A DNA stretch of 9,097 nt from an uncultured Oscillospiraceae bacterium (lineage in GTDB: Bacteria > Bacillota > Clostridia > Oscillospirales > Acutalibacteraceae), in contig CAJUPK010000064.1 in NCBI GenBank assembly GCA_910588415.1, forward strand, positions 3,575 through 12,671, given 5' to 3'. Every line of letters starts with the position of its first letter. Positions within the stretch are counted from its first letter, which is position 1. Of the stretch, positions 1-6,950 are shown piece after piece. The notes below the pieces were generated by a model. It saw nothing but the letters and a program-made list of their open reading frames with translations, was not told where the DNA came from and ran no database searches. The position numbers and the translations under genes are program-made.

Positions 1-190
1 GGTTCACGGCCCCCGGCGCGCTGCCGAACTCTCCGGAGAGATACATCTTCACCAGAGCCGAGGAGGGAGAGCTGTAGTCTGGGAAGGAGATGGTTTTTAC
101 CGGGCCCTGCCGCCTGAGTGCCTCTTCCAGCAGGGGGAGCTGGGTGGTTTTGCCGCTGCCGTCCAGGCCCTCCAGCACAATCAGACTCAT
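1..190 (-). CDS. tmk: Thymidylate kinase (dTMP kinase), N-terminal part, cut by the window edge
   Basis: Only the first 63 codons are visible; the gene runs off the left edge. Tmk phosphorylates dTMP to dTDP with ATP in the cytoplasm. The start reads MSLIVLEGLDGSGKTTQL, with the P-loop GLDGSGKT at residues 8-15. It is followed by SFPDYSSPSSALVKMYLSGE (35-54) and an AVN motif at 61-63, as expected for the DR/P-loop nucleoside kinase fold of Tmk. The ATG overlaps the thyX stop codon (ATGA, 4 bp), and a GGAGG lies 7 bases before it inside thyX, so translation is probably coupled. The neighbour ThyX makes its substrate, which supports the call. The lid region and the DRY/DRH-type motif lie outside the window and cannot be checked. 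Confidence 0.93.
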   Translation of the reverse strand, partial: MSLIVLEGLDGSGKTTQLPLLEEALRRQGPVKTISFPDYSSPSSALVKMYLSGEFGSAPGAVN

Positions 191-957
191 GGCTGGACCT
201 CCAGCTGAGCAAAGCGCTGGCGCACTGCAGCGGCCTCTCCGCAGCTCATCTTCCCCTCGGGACACTCCCCCCGCAGGCAGGGGGGACCCGCCTTTTGGAA
301 CAGATGGGGCGCCGCTGCCTTTGCCAGCCGCAGCATCTCTGTGGCCAGGGCACGAATCTCCCACTGGGCCCTACCGCAGCAGCGGTGGGTAAAGAAGTTC
401 CGCAGCTCCCGGGCGTTCATGGTGCAGATCAGCTTGGTTGCACAGGCATTGGGCAGCACGAACCGGGCGTCCTCAATGGCCTTTTTCTCCGCCTTTCTGG
501 CCGCCTCCTTCTCGTCCCATCCCTGAGCCAGAAAGGCCGCCTTATGCTTTTCCTGCAGCAGCTCCGCCAGCCGCTGGTAATGGCGGGCGTCCTCCTCCAT
601 AGCGGCCAGAAACTCCTCTCGGGCCTCTGGAACAGCCTCGATCTCTGGGGGCAGGACAAAGTCAAAGTGATTTTCCTTCACATAGCGCTGGCTCTGCACA
701 CTGTAGGAGGCAATGCGGTGCCGGGTGAGCTGGGCCAGCAGGGACCGGGAGACCCCCTCGATGCCAAAGGTGAAGCTGGCGTGCTCAATGGGGCTTTCGT
801 GGCCGATCTCCGCCAGCATGTCCAAAAAGCCCGCTGTCTTCTCCTGGGTCAATCCCTCATAGACGGTACTGATATCTGCCGCCGCGTAGCAGAGCTTGGC
901 CGCGCAGGCCACGGTGCGCTCTGGCTGGGGCGTGCAGGCCAAAAGCTGTACATTCAT
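187..957 (-). CDS. thyX: Flavin-dependent thymidylate synthase ThyX
   Basis: This 256-residue protein makes dTMP from dUMP using methylenetetrahydrofolate, with FAD carrying the hydride from NADPH. The signature RHRX7S is intact (R79-H80-R81 to S89, then QRY). H53 and E58 in the HESPIEHASF stretch and an AQWEIR motif (197-202) fit the FAD and dUMP sites. Length is slightly above the usual 220-250 because of a charged helix at about 136-165 and a cysteine-bearing tail with C227, C232 and C239. The ATG is 2 bp after the stop of the lipoprotein gene, and a strong GGGGGAG sits 5 bases before it, overlapping that stop. The end overlaps tmk by 4 bp. No ThyA-type gene is visible. The family assignment is secure; the role of the cysteine tail is unknown to me. 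Confidence 0.96.
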   Translation of the reverse strand: MNVQLLACTPQPERTVACAAKLCYAAADISTVYEGLTQEKTAGFLDMLAEIGHESPIEHASFTFGIEGVSRSLLAQLTRHRIASYSVQSQRYVKENHFDFVLPPEIEAVPEAREEFLAAMEEDARHYQRLAELLQEKHKAAFLAQGWDEKEAARKAEKKAIEDARFVLPNACATKLICTMNARELRNFFTHRCCGRAQWEIRALATEMLRLAKAAAPHLFQKAGPPCLRGECPEGKMSCGEAAAVRQRFAQLEVQP

Positions 958-959
958 GG

Positions 960-2426
960 TTACTCCCCCTCTTGACTGGTCTGGCTGCTGGTTTGATCCG
1001 CTCCGCTCTCGGATGCGCTGCCGGAAGACAGGGAAGAGGACTTCTTCTCCTCTTCCTCCTCCACTACCTCCCAGTCAAAGACCAGGCCCGCTTCTTTCAG
1101 CTGGCTGTACTGGGCCAGGGTGACCTCGTCCATATAGGCCAGCAGGGCCTCTCCAGAGAGCTGGCCGTTCAGGTATTCCTCCAGCTGCTGCCGGAAGGTC
1201 TCTTCCGTGGGCAGCTGCTGGCCGTCCTCTGTGCAATAGCCCCGGGCGCTGGCCCCGTACCGATAGGCGCCCTCGCTTAAAAGCCGGATCTCCCCCGCCC
1301 GGTCCCCTTCCAGCAGGGAGGGCTCCATGGCGGAGGCCTCTTTATAGATGGGCAGCGTGCCGCAGACCGCGGCCATGTGGGTGTTGTTGTCCCCGTTGGT
1401 CAGGTAGCACAGAAAATGAAGGGCCTTTTCCGGATCCTGGCTGGTCTCGCTGATCCCCCAGCCCCACCAGCGGCAGGGCACAATGGACGTGCCGCTGTCT
1501 CCGGGGGGCAGGCCCTGGGCCTCCCAGGTACCCGCAGGCATGGAGGCCTTCAGCCGGGCGGCAGCGGACCCGCTGGCAATCAGCACAGCGGCCTCTCCGT
1601 CTACAAAGGCCTGGATGGCCTCCTCCTCGGTCATGTTCCCGTGTTCTATGGAGGCGTCGAACAGCTGGCCGAAGAGTTCCACAGCCTTTAGGCCCCTCTC
1701 ATAGGAGAAAACCGTCACCGGATCCCCCTCCAGAGGGTCATAGACGCCCATATATCCGGCGGCGGGATGGGCCAGGCTTCCTGCCCCCAGGGTACTCCAC
1801 AAAATGGAGTGGAAGCAGTCTGTCAGCCGCTCCCGGCTGATGGCAAACCGGCCCTGGCTGCTGAGCTTGGAGCGGATTTCCAGAAGGCGGTTCCAGCTTT
1901 CTGGCCGGGCCTTTTCCGCGGCAGTGGTCTTGTCCCCGTTGAACTGGTCCAGCCAGTCCTGGCGGAAGTACAGCATGGGCTGCTCCATATCCACGGGCAC
2001 CGCATACACCGGGCTGCCCGCCGTGCAGTGCAGCACAAAGATGGCCCCAGCGCTCAGGCTGCCCTCGTTGTTCCAAAAGTCCGTGTACTCCGCCAGGTCC
2101 AGCAGGCCTGTCAGCTGGCTGCCCTCTCCGCTGTTCTCCACCAGCACCAGGTCCGGCTCCTCCTCCGGGGAATCTGTCAGTTGGATTTCCGTCTGGGGAT
2201 AGTCCGCCTGGTAGCGCTTGACAATGTCCTCCAGCACTGGGTAGATATCCCTGTTCTCCAGGTCTCCGGGCACCTCTACCACCAGCCGGGCTGGCTGGCC
2301 GTTGTTCTCCGGCAGGGTCTCTGTCTCATACACCACAGGCTTTTCCTCTTTGCAGCCGCCCAGGCACAGCAACCCGGCCATGGCCAGGCACAGCAGGCCC
2401 CGGCCCCGCCTTGTTCCTCTTTTCAC
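960..2426 (-). CDS. Extracellular solute-binding lipoprotein, sugar-type (ABC transporter family 1)
   Basis: This 488-residue secreted lipoprotein should capture a solute, probably a sugar or oligosaccharide, outside the membrane. Residues 1-24 form a signal peptide (basic KRGTRRGRG, then a hydrophobic core) ending in a lipobox LGGC with C25 as the lipidated cysteine. The mature part has the usual pattern of this family: a VEDIVKRYQADYP-like early segment (here VLEDIVKRYQADYPQTEI), Y/W-rich central motifs, and WWGWGISETSQDPEKALHFL, typical of the hinge region. The last 35 residues are unusual: five glutamates, then a Ser/Gln-rich stretch. The start is GTG, chosen because GGAGAG lies 5 bases before it and the signal peptide begins there. 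No permease or ATPase gene is adjacent, so this is an orphan or uses a distant partner. It is the first gene of the unit ending in thyX-tmk. The ligand cannot be read from sequence. Confidence 0.88.
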   Translation of the reverse strand: MKRGTRRGRGLLCLAMAGLLCLGGCKEEKPVVYETETLPENNGQPARLVVEVPGDLENRDIYPVLEDIVKRYQADYPQTEIQLTDSPEEEPDLVLVENSGEGSQLTGLLDLAEYTDFWNNEGSLSAGAIFVLHCTAGSPVYAVPVDMEQPMLYFRQDWLDQFNGDKTTAAEKARPESWNRLLEIRSKLSSQGRFAISRERLTDCFHSILWSTLGAGSLAHPAAGYMGVYDPLEGDPVTVFSYERGLKAVELFGQLFDASIEHGNMTEEEAIQAFVDGEAAVLIASGSAAARLKASMPAGTWEAQGLPPGDSGTSIVPCRWWGWGISETSQDPEKALHFLCYLTNGDNNTHMAAVCGTLPIYKEASAMEPSLLEGDRAGEIRLLSEGAYRYGASARGYCTEDGQQLPTEETFRQQLEEYLNGQLSGEALLAYMDEVTLAQYSQLKEAGLVFDWEVVEEEEEKKSSSLSSGSASESGADQTSSQTSQEGE

Positions 2427-2555
2427 GCGCTCTCCGCCTTTCCCAATCTTATCTGGTTATGGCAAACCATGCCCGGCTGTTTTTGTCCTTTGCAGGCGCT
2501 TTCCGGGCCTGTTCTTTGAAACCAGTTGATTTCCCACGTACCTATATACATGGTT

Positions 2556-2584
2556 ATTATAGCTTTTTTCTGGAAAAAATACAA
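2556..2584 (-). promoter_or_regulatory. Sigma-A-type promoter for the lipoprotein-thyX-tmk unit
   Basis: On the minus strand there is a perfect -10 box TATAAT (2556-2561), a 17-base spacer and a -35 box TTGTAT (2579-2584, 3 of 6 match to TTGACA). The expected start of transcription is near 2549, giving a leader of about 120 bases before the GTG at 2426. The -35 box lies inside the T-tract of the terminator of the preceding unit. The leader holds a small inverted repeat TGGTT-TGCCAT-AACCA near 2455-2470 that might be an operator, but this is weak. Confidence 0.72.
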
Positions 2585-2614
2585 GCCGCTGGGAACAATA
2601 TCCTTCCTGGCGGC
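2573..2614 (-). terminator. Rho-independent terminator after the nitroreductase gene
   Basis: Read on the minus strand, GCCGC and GGAA pair with TTCC and GCGGC. A CA/CA internal mismatch and an 8-base loop complete a hairpin at 2614-2585, followed by TTGTATTTTTT. Flanking A-T and G-T pairs can extend the stem. It stands about 75 bases after the nitroreductase stop. It probably closes the ispDF-to-nitroreductase unit. A smaller hairpin (CGGGA/TCCCG) closer to the stop has no T-run and is unlikely to act alone. Confidence 0.68.
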
Positions 2615-2687
2615 CTGTAATTTATGGATTATTCACAATTTATCCGGGAAATTTCTCCCGAGATTGCCGGATGGCTCTTCTGGATGG

Positions 2688-3221
2688 TCACACCCGGAGG
2701 ATATAGTCCTCTTTCCGGGGCTTGGGCTCCGGTGCGGGGCCGTCTCCATAGCCAATGGCCACGGAGCCCACACCCCGCAGGCTGGTGGGCAGGCCCCATT
2801 TTTCCAGCAGGGACTTGCCCTCGGGCAGCTGGAACATCTCCTGCTCCCCGTGGATCCAGCAGGTAGCCAGGCCCAGGGCATGGGCGGCGATCATCATGGT
2901 GGCCAGCACGCAGGAGCCGTCCTCCACACAGGTGCCCCGCTCCGGGTCCGCCAACACCACCAGAATGACCGGAGCGCCGTAGTAGGGGTCGCTGGCAAAG
3001 CCCCGGGCTTTCTGGTTCAGGGCCTGCACGGCCTGTCTGTCCTCTGGGCTTTCCACTGCCACAATCACCGGCGACTGCTTGCCCATGCCCGTGGGGGCAT
3101 AGGTGCCAGCCTGCAGCACGGCCTCCAGGGCCTGGGGGTCCAGGGGCTTTGACAGGTATTTGCGCACGCTTCTTCTGGTCAGCAGGGCTTCCAATACGGG
3201 ATTATTTTGGCAATCGTTCAT
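2688..3221 (-). CDS. Nitroreductase family protein (FMN-dependent NAD(P)H oxidoreductase)
   Basis: This 177-residue cytoplasmic protein belongs to the nitroreductase/FMN-reductase-like fold. The FMN-binding start RRSVRKY is at 16-22 and APTGMGKQSP at 42-51. A DGSCVLATMMIAAHALGLAT helix (101-120) leads to a CWIHG segment, and VGSVAIGYGDG is followed by a PKPRKEDYI tail, all usual for the short members of the family. Such enzymes dimerise and reduce nitro, quinone or other small electron acceptors; the substrate here is unknown. The ATG has AAAGGAG 8 bases upstream. It follows the transglutaminase-like gene by 53 bp with no terminator between, so it is probably the last gene of that unit. The hairpin terminator lies beyond it. 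The context gives no clear clue to its job. Confidence 0.92.
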   Translation of the reverse strand: MNDCQNNPVLEALLTRRSVRKYLSKPLDPQALEAVLQAGTYAPTGMGKQSPVIVAVESPEDRQAVQALNQKARGFASDPYYGAPVILVVLADPERGTCVEDGSCVLATMMIAAHALGLATCWIHGEQEMFQLPEGKSLLEKWGLPTSLRGVGSVAIGYGDGPAPEPKPRKEDYILRV

Positions 3222-3274
3222 AGCTCTGACTCCTTTCGCTTTCGGATCATGTTTCTCTGTACGGCTTGCTCTTT

Positions 3275-5611
3275 TTATGGATGGGCCGCGCTGTGCTTTT
3301 CCTCTTTCCCCAGGGCCTCTGCCAGAGCTACAGTCAGCTCGCCCAATCCCACATTGTATCCAGCGCAGGTAAAGCGGGCCTGGCCCCCTTGGACCAGCAC
3401 CACCAAGGGCATCCGGCCGGGTTCTCTGTACAGCCGCCGGGCCGCTGCTTCAGCCAGATCCCCGTCCCAGGGACGCAGAGAGGCCTTTTGCAGCTCTCCC
3501 CCAGGCTGCCAGGGGGCGGGGGCAAAGAAGGTCAGCCCGCAGCCCAGGGTTTCCAGCCGCCGGGCCACAGGGGCCAGCTCGTTGAGCAGGTGCTCGGTAG
3601 GCTCCTCCCCTGGCTCCAGCCAGCAGAGCAGCTCCAAGTCCTGGGGGGGGAAGCCTAGCTCTGGCAGGGGCAGCCGCTGCAGAAGCTGCTGGCTGTCCGC
3701 CTGGCGGAAAGCCGCTGTTATGGCCAGGCACTCCCCAGGAGATAGGTGAAAATCTTTCACTGCACCCAGCTGGCTGCCTCCTGGCAAGCGGGTCGCTGTC
3801 AGCAGCCGGTAGAAGCCAGCCGCGAGCCTTAGGGGCTCTCCGTTGGCAAAGCCTGTCACAGGCCTCCAGCCCTCTGCCCAGCGGAGCAGGCTCAGCTTGC
3901 CTGTCTCTTCCTCGGGCCAGCTGACCGTCACCTGGCCCAAGGGCAGGCCGTCCGCCCGGTGGAAGGCCCCGTCCTGCCAGAACTCCGGGGACCCGTCCGC
4001 ACCCAGGCGGGCTGGTATGCCCTGGGCCCGGCACAGGGCGCAGAACAGCACCCGCCGTCCCGGCTCATGGGCAGCGCCCAGGCCCCAGGCCCCGCCGGGG
4101 GTTTGGGGCAGGTCCGGAAAGCTCTCTACAGCCGGGAGATTCTCCTGCAGCCAGTTCCAAAGCCCCTCCGGCCCTGGGAGCACAGTTCCCTGCAGTTCCT
4201 CCCTCCAGGGAGCCAGGGGCTCGGTATCCACCCGGGGGCACAGCAGCGCCTGGCGGAACACCGGGGAGGGGAAGCCCTGGGCTTTGTTTAAGACGCCTTG
4301 GCTCTCCTCCAGCACGGGAAGGGGAATGTCTCCGGCCCGGTCCTTGTCCGTCAGGGTCTCCCACACCTGCTGGTACTCTGGGGGATGGCAGGGCTTCTGG
4401 GCCGGGCGGCTGCTCCGCAGTTTTTCCCCCTGTTCCAGCACCTGGCGGCGGCGAAGCTTCTCCTCTGGGGACAGGGGCGGATTTACCCGGCCCCCATCCT
4501 CTGGGGCGAAAAAGTCAAAGCTGCCCTCCTGGATGGAAGAGCCGGGCAGGGTTATGGTCAGCTGGTCCGTCTCCCCGGTGTGTACCAGGACCTCGGCCCG
4601 CTGGTCCCCCTGCCAGACGGTAACCCACAGGCTGCCCAGCCCCAGGTGCAGGCTGGCCTGGCCCTGGCTGTTGGTTGTGCGGCGTGCAACCTCCCCCAAG
4701 GAGCCCTCGTTCAGCAGGGAGAGCTGTATCTGCGCCCCGCTGACGGGCTGGCCTGCCGGGTCCAGCACCGTAAAGCGGAAGGGCCGGACTGCCGCGTACC
4801 GGCTGGTAACGCTCTCATATGCCACGCCCTCCCTGCGGTCCAAGTCCAGGGGGGAGGCAGAGGAAAAGAACAGCTCCTGCCAGCCCTCCCCCTGGCCCAC
4901 GAAGGCTTTGGCATGGCACAGCATGGCCCGGCCTGCCGCCGGGACAAACCAGCCCCTGTCCAGGGCGGGCTCTGGCTCGCAGGCCCCTAGAAAGCGCCAG
5001 GCTGAGCCGTCCCAGGCCTCTACCCAGGCGTGGTTGTCGTCACAGTGGGACCACCAGGGGGCATAGACCTGCCGGGCGGCAATGCCCACGCTGCGCAGAG
5101 CGTTTACCGCGAACACAGACTCCTCCCCGCAGCGCCCCCAGCCCCGGCTATAGATATCCCAGGCCGAGGAGGTGCGGCTGTCTGTGGTCCGGTAGGTCAC
5201 CTGCTCTCCGCACCAGCGGTTCACCGCCAGGATGACCTCTGGCAGTGGCAGGCCCTGGACCCGAGGGGCAAGCTGGGCCTGGAAATGCTCCCGGCAGGGG
5301 GCCAGGGCCTCGTTATTCACCCGGGGACAGAGCACGTACAGCAAAAACAGCGGGTCCGGCAGGGCCGCGCACCAGGGAAAGGCCTGGCGGGCAGCCAGGG
5401 CCTCCTGCACCGCAGAGAGCAGCAGGGCCGGAGGGTAGTCCCCCAGGTCTGTTGCAGGCAGCGTGCCTGCCAGAAAGGTAAAGAGTTCTCTCTCCTCTCC
5501 AGTTAGGGCCTCCCTGGCCTCTGGATATGCCCGCCGCTTTTGCCACAGGGCCTCTCTGGCCTGCCAGCCAGCCTCCCCATAGGCCTGGAGGGATTCCTTT
5601 AGGCTGCTCAT
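3275..5611 (-). CDS. Transglutaminase-like (TGc) protein with a second, degenerate core
   Basis: This 778-residue protein has no signal peptide and is probably cytoplasmic. It has four parts. An N-terminal region contains LCPRVNNEALAPCRE (94-108). A transglutaminase-like core (about 125-235) has GRCGEESVF with the likely nucleophile C161, GIAARQVY, and DDNHAWVEAWDG with H194. The third catalytic residue is unclear; D201 or E212 in GACEPEP are candidates. An Ig/carboxypeptidase-regulatory-like domain (about 277-355) carries GQPVSGAQIQ. A second half (about 440-760) repeats the N-terminal pattern as LCPRVDTEPLAPWRE (457-471) and GIPARLG (531-537). In that repeat the position matching C161 is not cysteine, so the second core looks inactive. 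The end (657-765) resembles a thioredoxin-like fold without CXXC. Related proteins occur in Bacteroidota as far as I recall, usually annotated only as transglutaminase domain proteins. Bacterial members may be peptidases or amidases rather than cross-linkers. The ATG overlaps the fucosidase stop by 4 bp, with GGAG 8 bases before it. Confidence 0.85.
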   Translation of the reverse strand: MSSLKESLQAYGEAGWQAREALWQKRRAYPEAREALTGEERELFTFLAGTLPATDLGDYPPALLLSAVQEALAARQAFPWCAALPDPLFLLYVLCPRVNNEALAPCREHFQAQLAPRVQGLPLPEVILAVNRWCGEQVTYRTTDSRTSSAWDIYSRGWGRCGEESVFAVNALRSVGIAARQVYAPWWSHCDDNHAWVEAWDGSAWRFLGACEPEPALDRGWFVPAAGRAMLCHAKAFVGQGEGWQELFFSSASPLDLDRREGVAYESVTSRYAAVRPFRFTVLDPAGQPVSGAQIQLSLLNEGSLGEVARRTTNSQGQASLHLGLGSLWVTVWQGDQRAEVLVHTGETDQLTITLPGSSIQEGSFDFFAPEDGGRVNPPLSPEEKLRRRQVLEQGEKLRSSRPAQKPCHPPEYQQVWETLTDKDRAGDIPLPVLEESQGVLNKAQGFPSPVFRQALLCPRVDTEPLAPWREELQGTVLPGPEGLWNWLQENLPAVESFPDLPQTPGGAWGLGAAHEPGRRVLFCALCRAQGIPARLGADGSPEFWQDGAFHRADGLPLGQVTVSWPEEETGKLSLLRWAEGWRPVTGFANGEPLRLAAGFYRLLTATRLPGGSQLGAVKDFHLSPGECLAITAAFRQADSQQLLQRLPLPELGFPPQDLELLCWLEPGEEPTEHLLNELAPVARRLETLGCGLTFFAPAPWQPGGELQKASLRPWDGDLAEAAARRLYREPGRMPLVVLVQGGQARFTCAGYNVGLGELTVALAEALGKEEKHSAAHP

Positions 5612-6927
5612 TCGGCCAGCTCCACTTTCAGGACCGTGTCAACCGGGTCAGGCAGGACCGGGTCTGGGCCCAGGTTTGCGAAAACCACGTCCGGGTAGTT
5701 GTCATAGATCCAGCCCTTGGCCAGATGGACCTCTGCCCCGGTGGAAAGCCAGCGGACCGCCTTGACCTGCTCCTGCCGCAGGCCCTGGAGGGGCATACAG
5801 CCAATGGTGTTTTCAAACAGGTGGTAGTACAGGGTATTGCCCTTGCGGGTGATGCGGCCCATGTCTGGCTTCTCCATGCCGGACTTGCCGCAGCCATAGA
5901 TGCTCTCGGAGTTCTTGTCCATCCACTGGCCAATCTTCTCCAGGATGGCCAGGGATTCAGCCGGGATATTGCCCCGGGCGTCCGGGCCCACATTCAGCAG
6001 CAGGTTGCCGCCCTTGGAGACGCACTCCACCAGCTTTTTGATGAGCATGGAGGCGGGCTTGAAAAAGTGGTCCAGGGCCGCATAGCCCCAGTTGTTGTTC
6101 ATGGTGACGCAGGCCTCCCAGACTAGGTCCCGGCCCGCTTTGTCCTGCAGGCCGTTGGGGGGGATGATCTGCTCGGGGCTGACAAAGTCCCCGTGGTAGG
6201 GCTTGGGGTCCCCCTCCCACATGGAGCCAAAGCCCTCGCCGCTGACCTCCAGCCGGTTGTCGATAATAATGCCGGGCTGCAGCTCCCGAATCATGCTTAC
6301 CAGCTCATGAGCCCGCCAGGTCTCGCCCCGCATGGTCTTCTCCCCCTCGCCGTAGGAGAAGTCAAACCAGAGAATGTCCAGCTTGCCGTAATTCGTACAT
6401 AGCTCCCGGACCTGGCCGTGGAGGTAGTCCAGGTAGCGGTTGAAATCTCGGCTCTCATTGTCGCACTCCGGATGGCTGCGCATGGGGTGATAGGCGTCCT
6501 CAAAGTGGGGATAGTCCGGGTGGTGCCAGTCCAGCAGGGAGTAATACAGGCCCACCTTCAGGCCCTCGGCCCGGAAGGCGTCCAGGTATTCCCGAACCAG
6601 GTCCCGGCCGCAGGGGGTGTTGGTAGACTTGAAGTCTGTAAGCTGGCTGTCGAACAGGCAGAAGCCGTCGTGGTGCTTGGCGGTGAGCACCGCGTACTTC
6701 ATGCCCGCCGCTTTGGCGGCCTTGGCCCACTGTTTGGGGTCATAGTCCACAGGATTGAACTCCTTAAAGAAGGGGAGGTACTCCTCCTCGGGCATCTGCT
6801 CACTGCTGCGCACCCACTCGCCCCGGGCGGGGATGGCGTAGAGGCCCCAGTGGATAAACATGCCGAAGCGGGCCTCTTGGAACCACTCCATGCGCTTTTC
6901 GTACTCTTGGCGGTTAAACTGATACAT
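5608..6927 (-). CDS. Alpha-L-fucosidase, GH29 family, cytoplasmic
   Basis: This 439-residue enzyme should hydrolyse alpha-L-fucosyl linkages by retention. The catalytic barrel starts with ARFGMFIHWGLYAIP (19-33). YAVLTAKHHDGFCLF (78-92) is the classic substrate-binding segment, and DILWFDF (184-190) places the likely nucleophile at D189. WEACVTMNNNWGY (270-282) holds E271, a candidate acid/base, and GGNLLLNVGP (306-315) closes the barrel. A short beta-rich C-terminal domain follows from about 345. There is no signal peptide, so the substrate must be imported or made inside the cell. The residue after the nucleophile is F, where many members have G. The start is ATG with AAAGGAG 7 bases upstream. 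It follows the GNAT gene by 23 bp and overlaps the transglutaminase-like gene by 4 bp (ATGA). GH29 annotation is firm, but exact linkage specificity, or even strict fucose specificity, cannot be read here. Confidence 0.93.
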   Translation of the reverse strand: MYQFNRQEYEKRMEWFQEARFGMFIHWGLYAIPARGEWVRSSEQMPEEEYLPFFKEFNPVDYDPKQWAKAAKAAGMKYAVLTAKHHDGFCLFDSQLTDFKSTNTPCGRDLVREYLDAFRAEGLKVGLYYSLLDWHHPDYPHFEDAYHPMRSHPECDNESRDFNRYLDYLHGQVRELCTNYGKLDILWFDFSYGEGEKTMRGETWRAHELVSMIRELQPGIIIDNRLEVSGEGFGSMWEGDPKPYHGDFVSPEQIIPPNGLQDKAGRDLVWEACVTMNNNWGYAALDHFFKPASMLIKKLVECVSKGGNLLLNVGPDARGNIPAESLAILEKIGQWMDKNSESIYGCGKSGMEKPDMGRITRKGNTLYYHLFENTIGCMPLQGLRQEQVKAVRWLSTGAEVHLAKGWIYDNYPDVVFANLGPDPVLPDPVDTVLKVELAE

Positions 6928-6950
6928 AGTCGTACTCCTTTCAAATCTTC

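Noticed and set aside
118..975. A 285-codon plus-strand frame opposite thyX
   Set aside because: ThyX on the other strand carries the full RHRX7S signature. This frame spans two gene borders and has no homology that I recognise.
2423..2551. A 42-codon minus-strand reading frame (ATG at 2551) whose TGA overlaps the lipoprotein GTG as GTGA, looking like a coupled leader peptide
   Set aside because: Its ATG lies at or just upstream of the predicted transcription start and has no ribosome binding site. The internal ATG near 2470 also lacks one. Codon use and the peptide give no support.
2640..2675. A CGGGA/TCCCG hairpin just after the nitroreductase stop as the terminator
   Set aside because: The stem is only 5 bp and no T-run follows it. 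The hairpin at 2614-2585 is a much better candidate.
3843..5066. A 407-codon plus-strand frame opposite the transglutaminase-like gene
   Set aside because: Its composition is Ser/Pro/Arg-rich, typical of an antisense shadow. The opposite frame has clear catalytic motifs.
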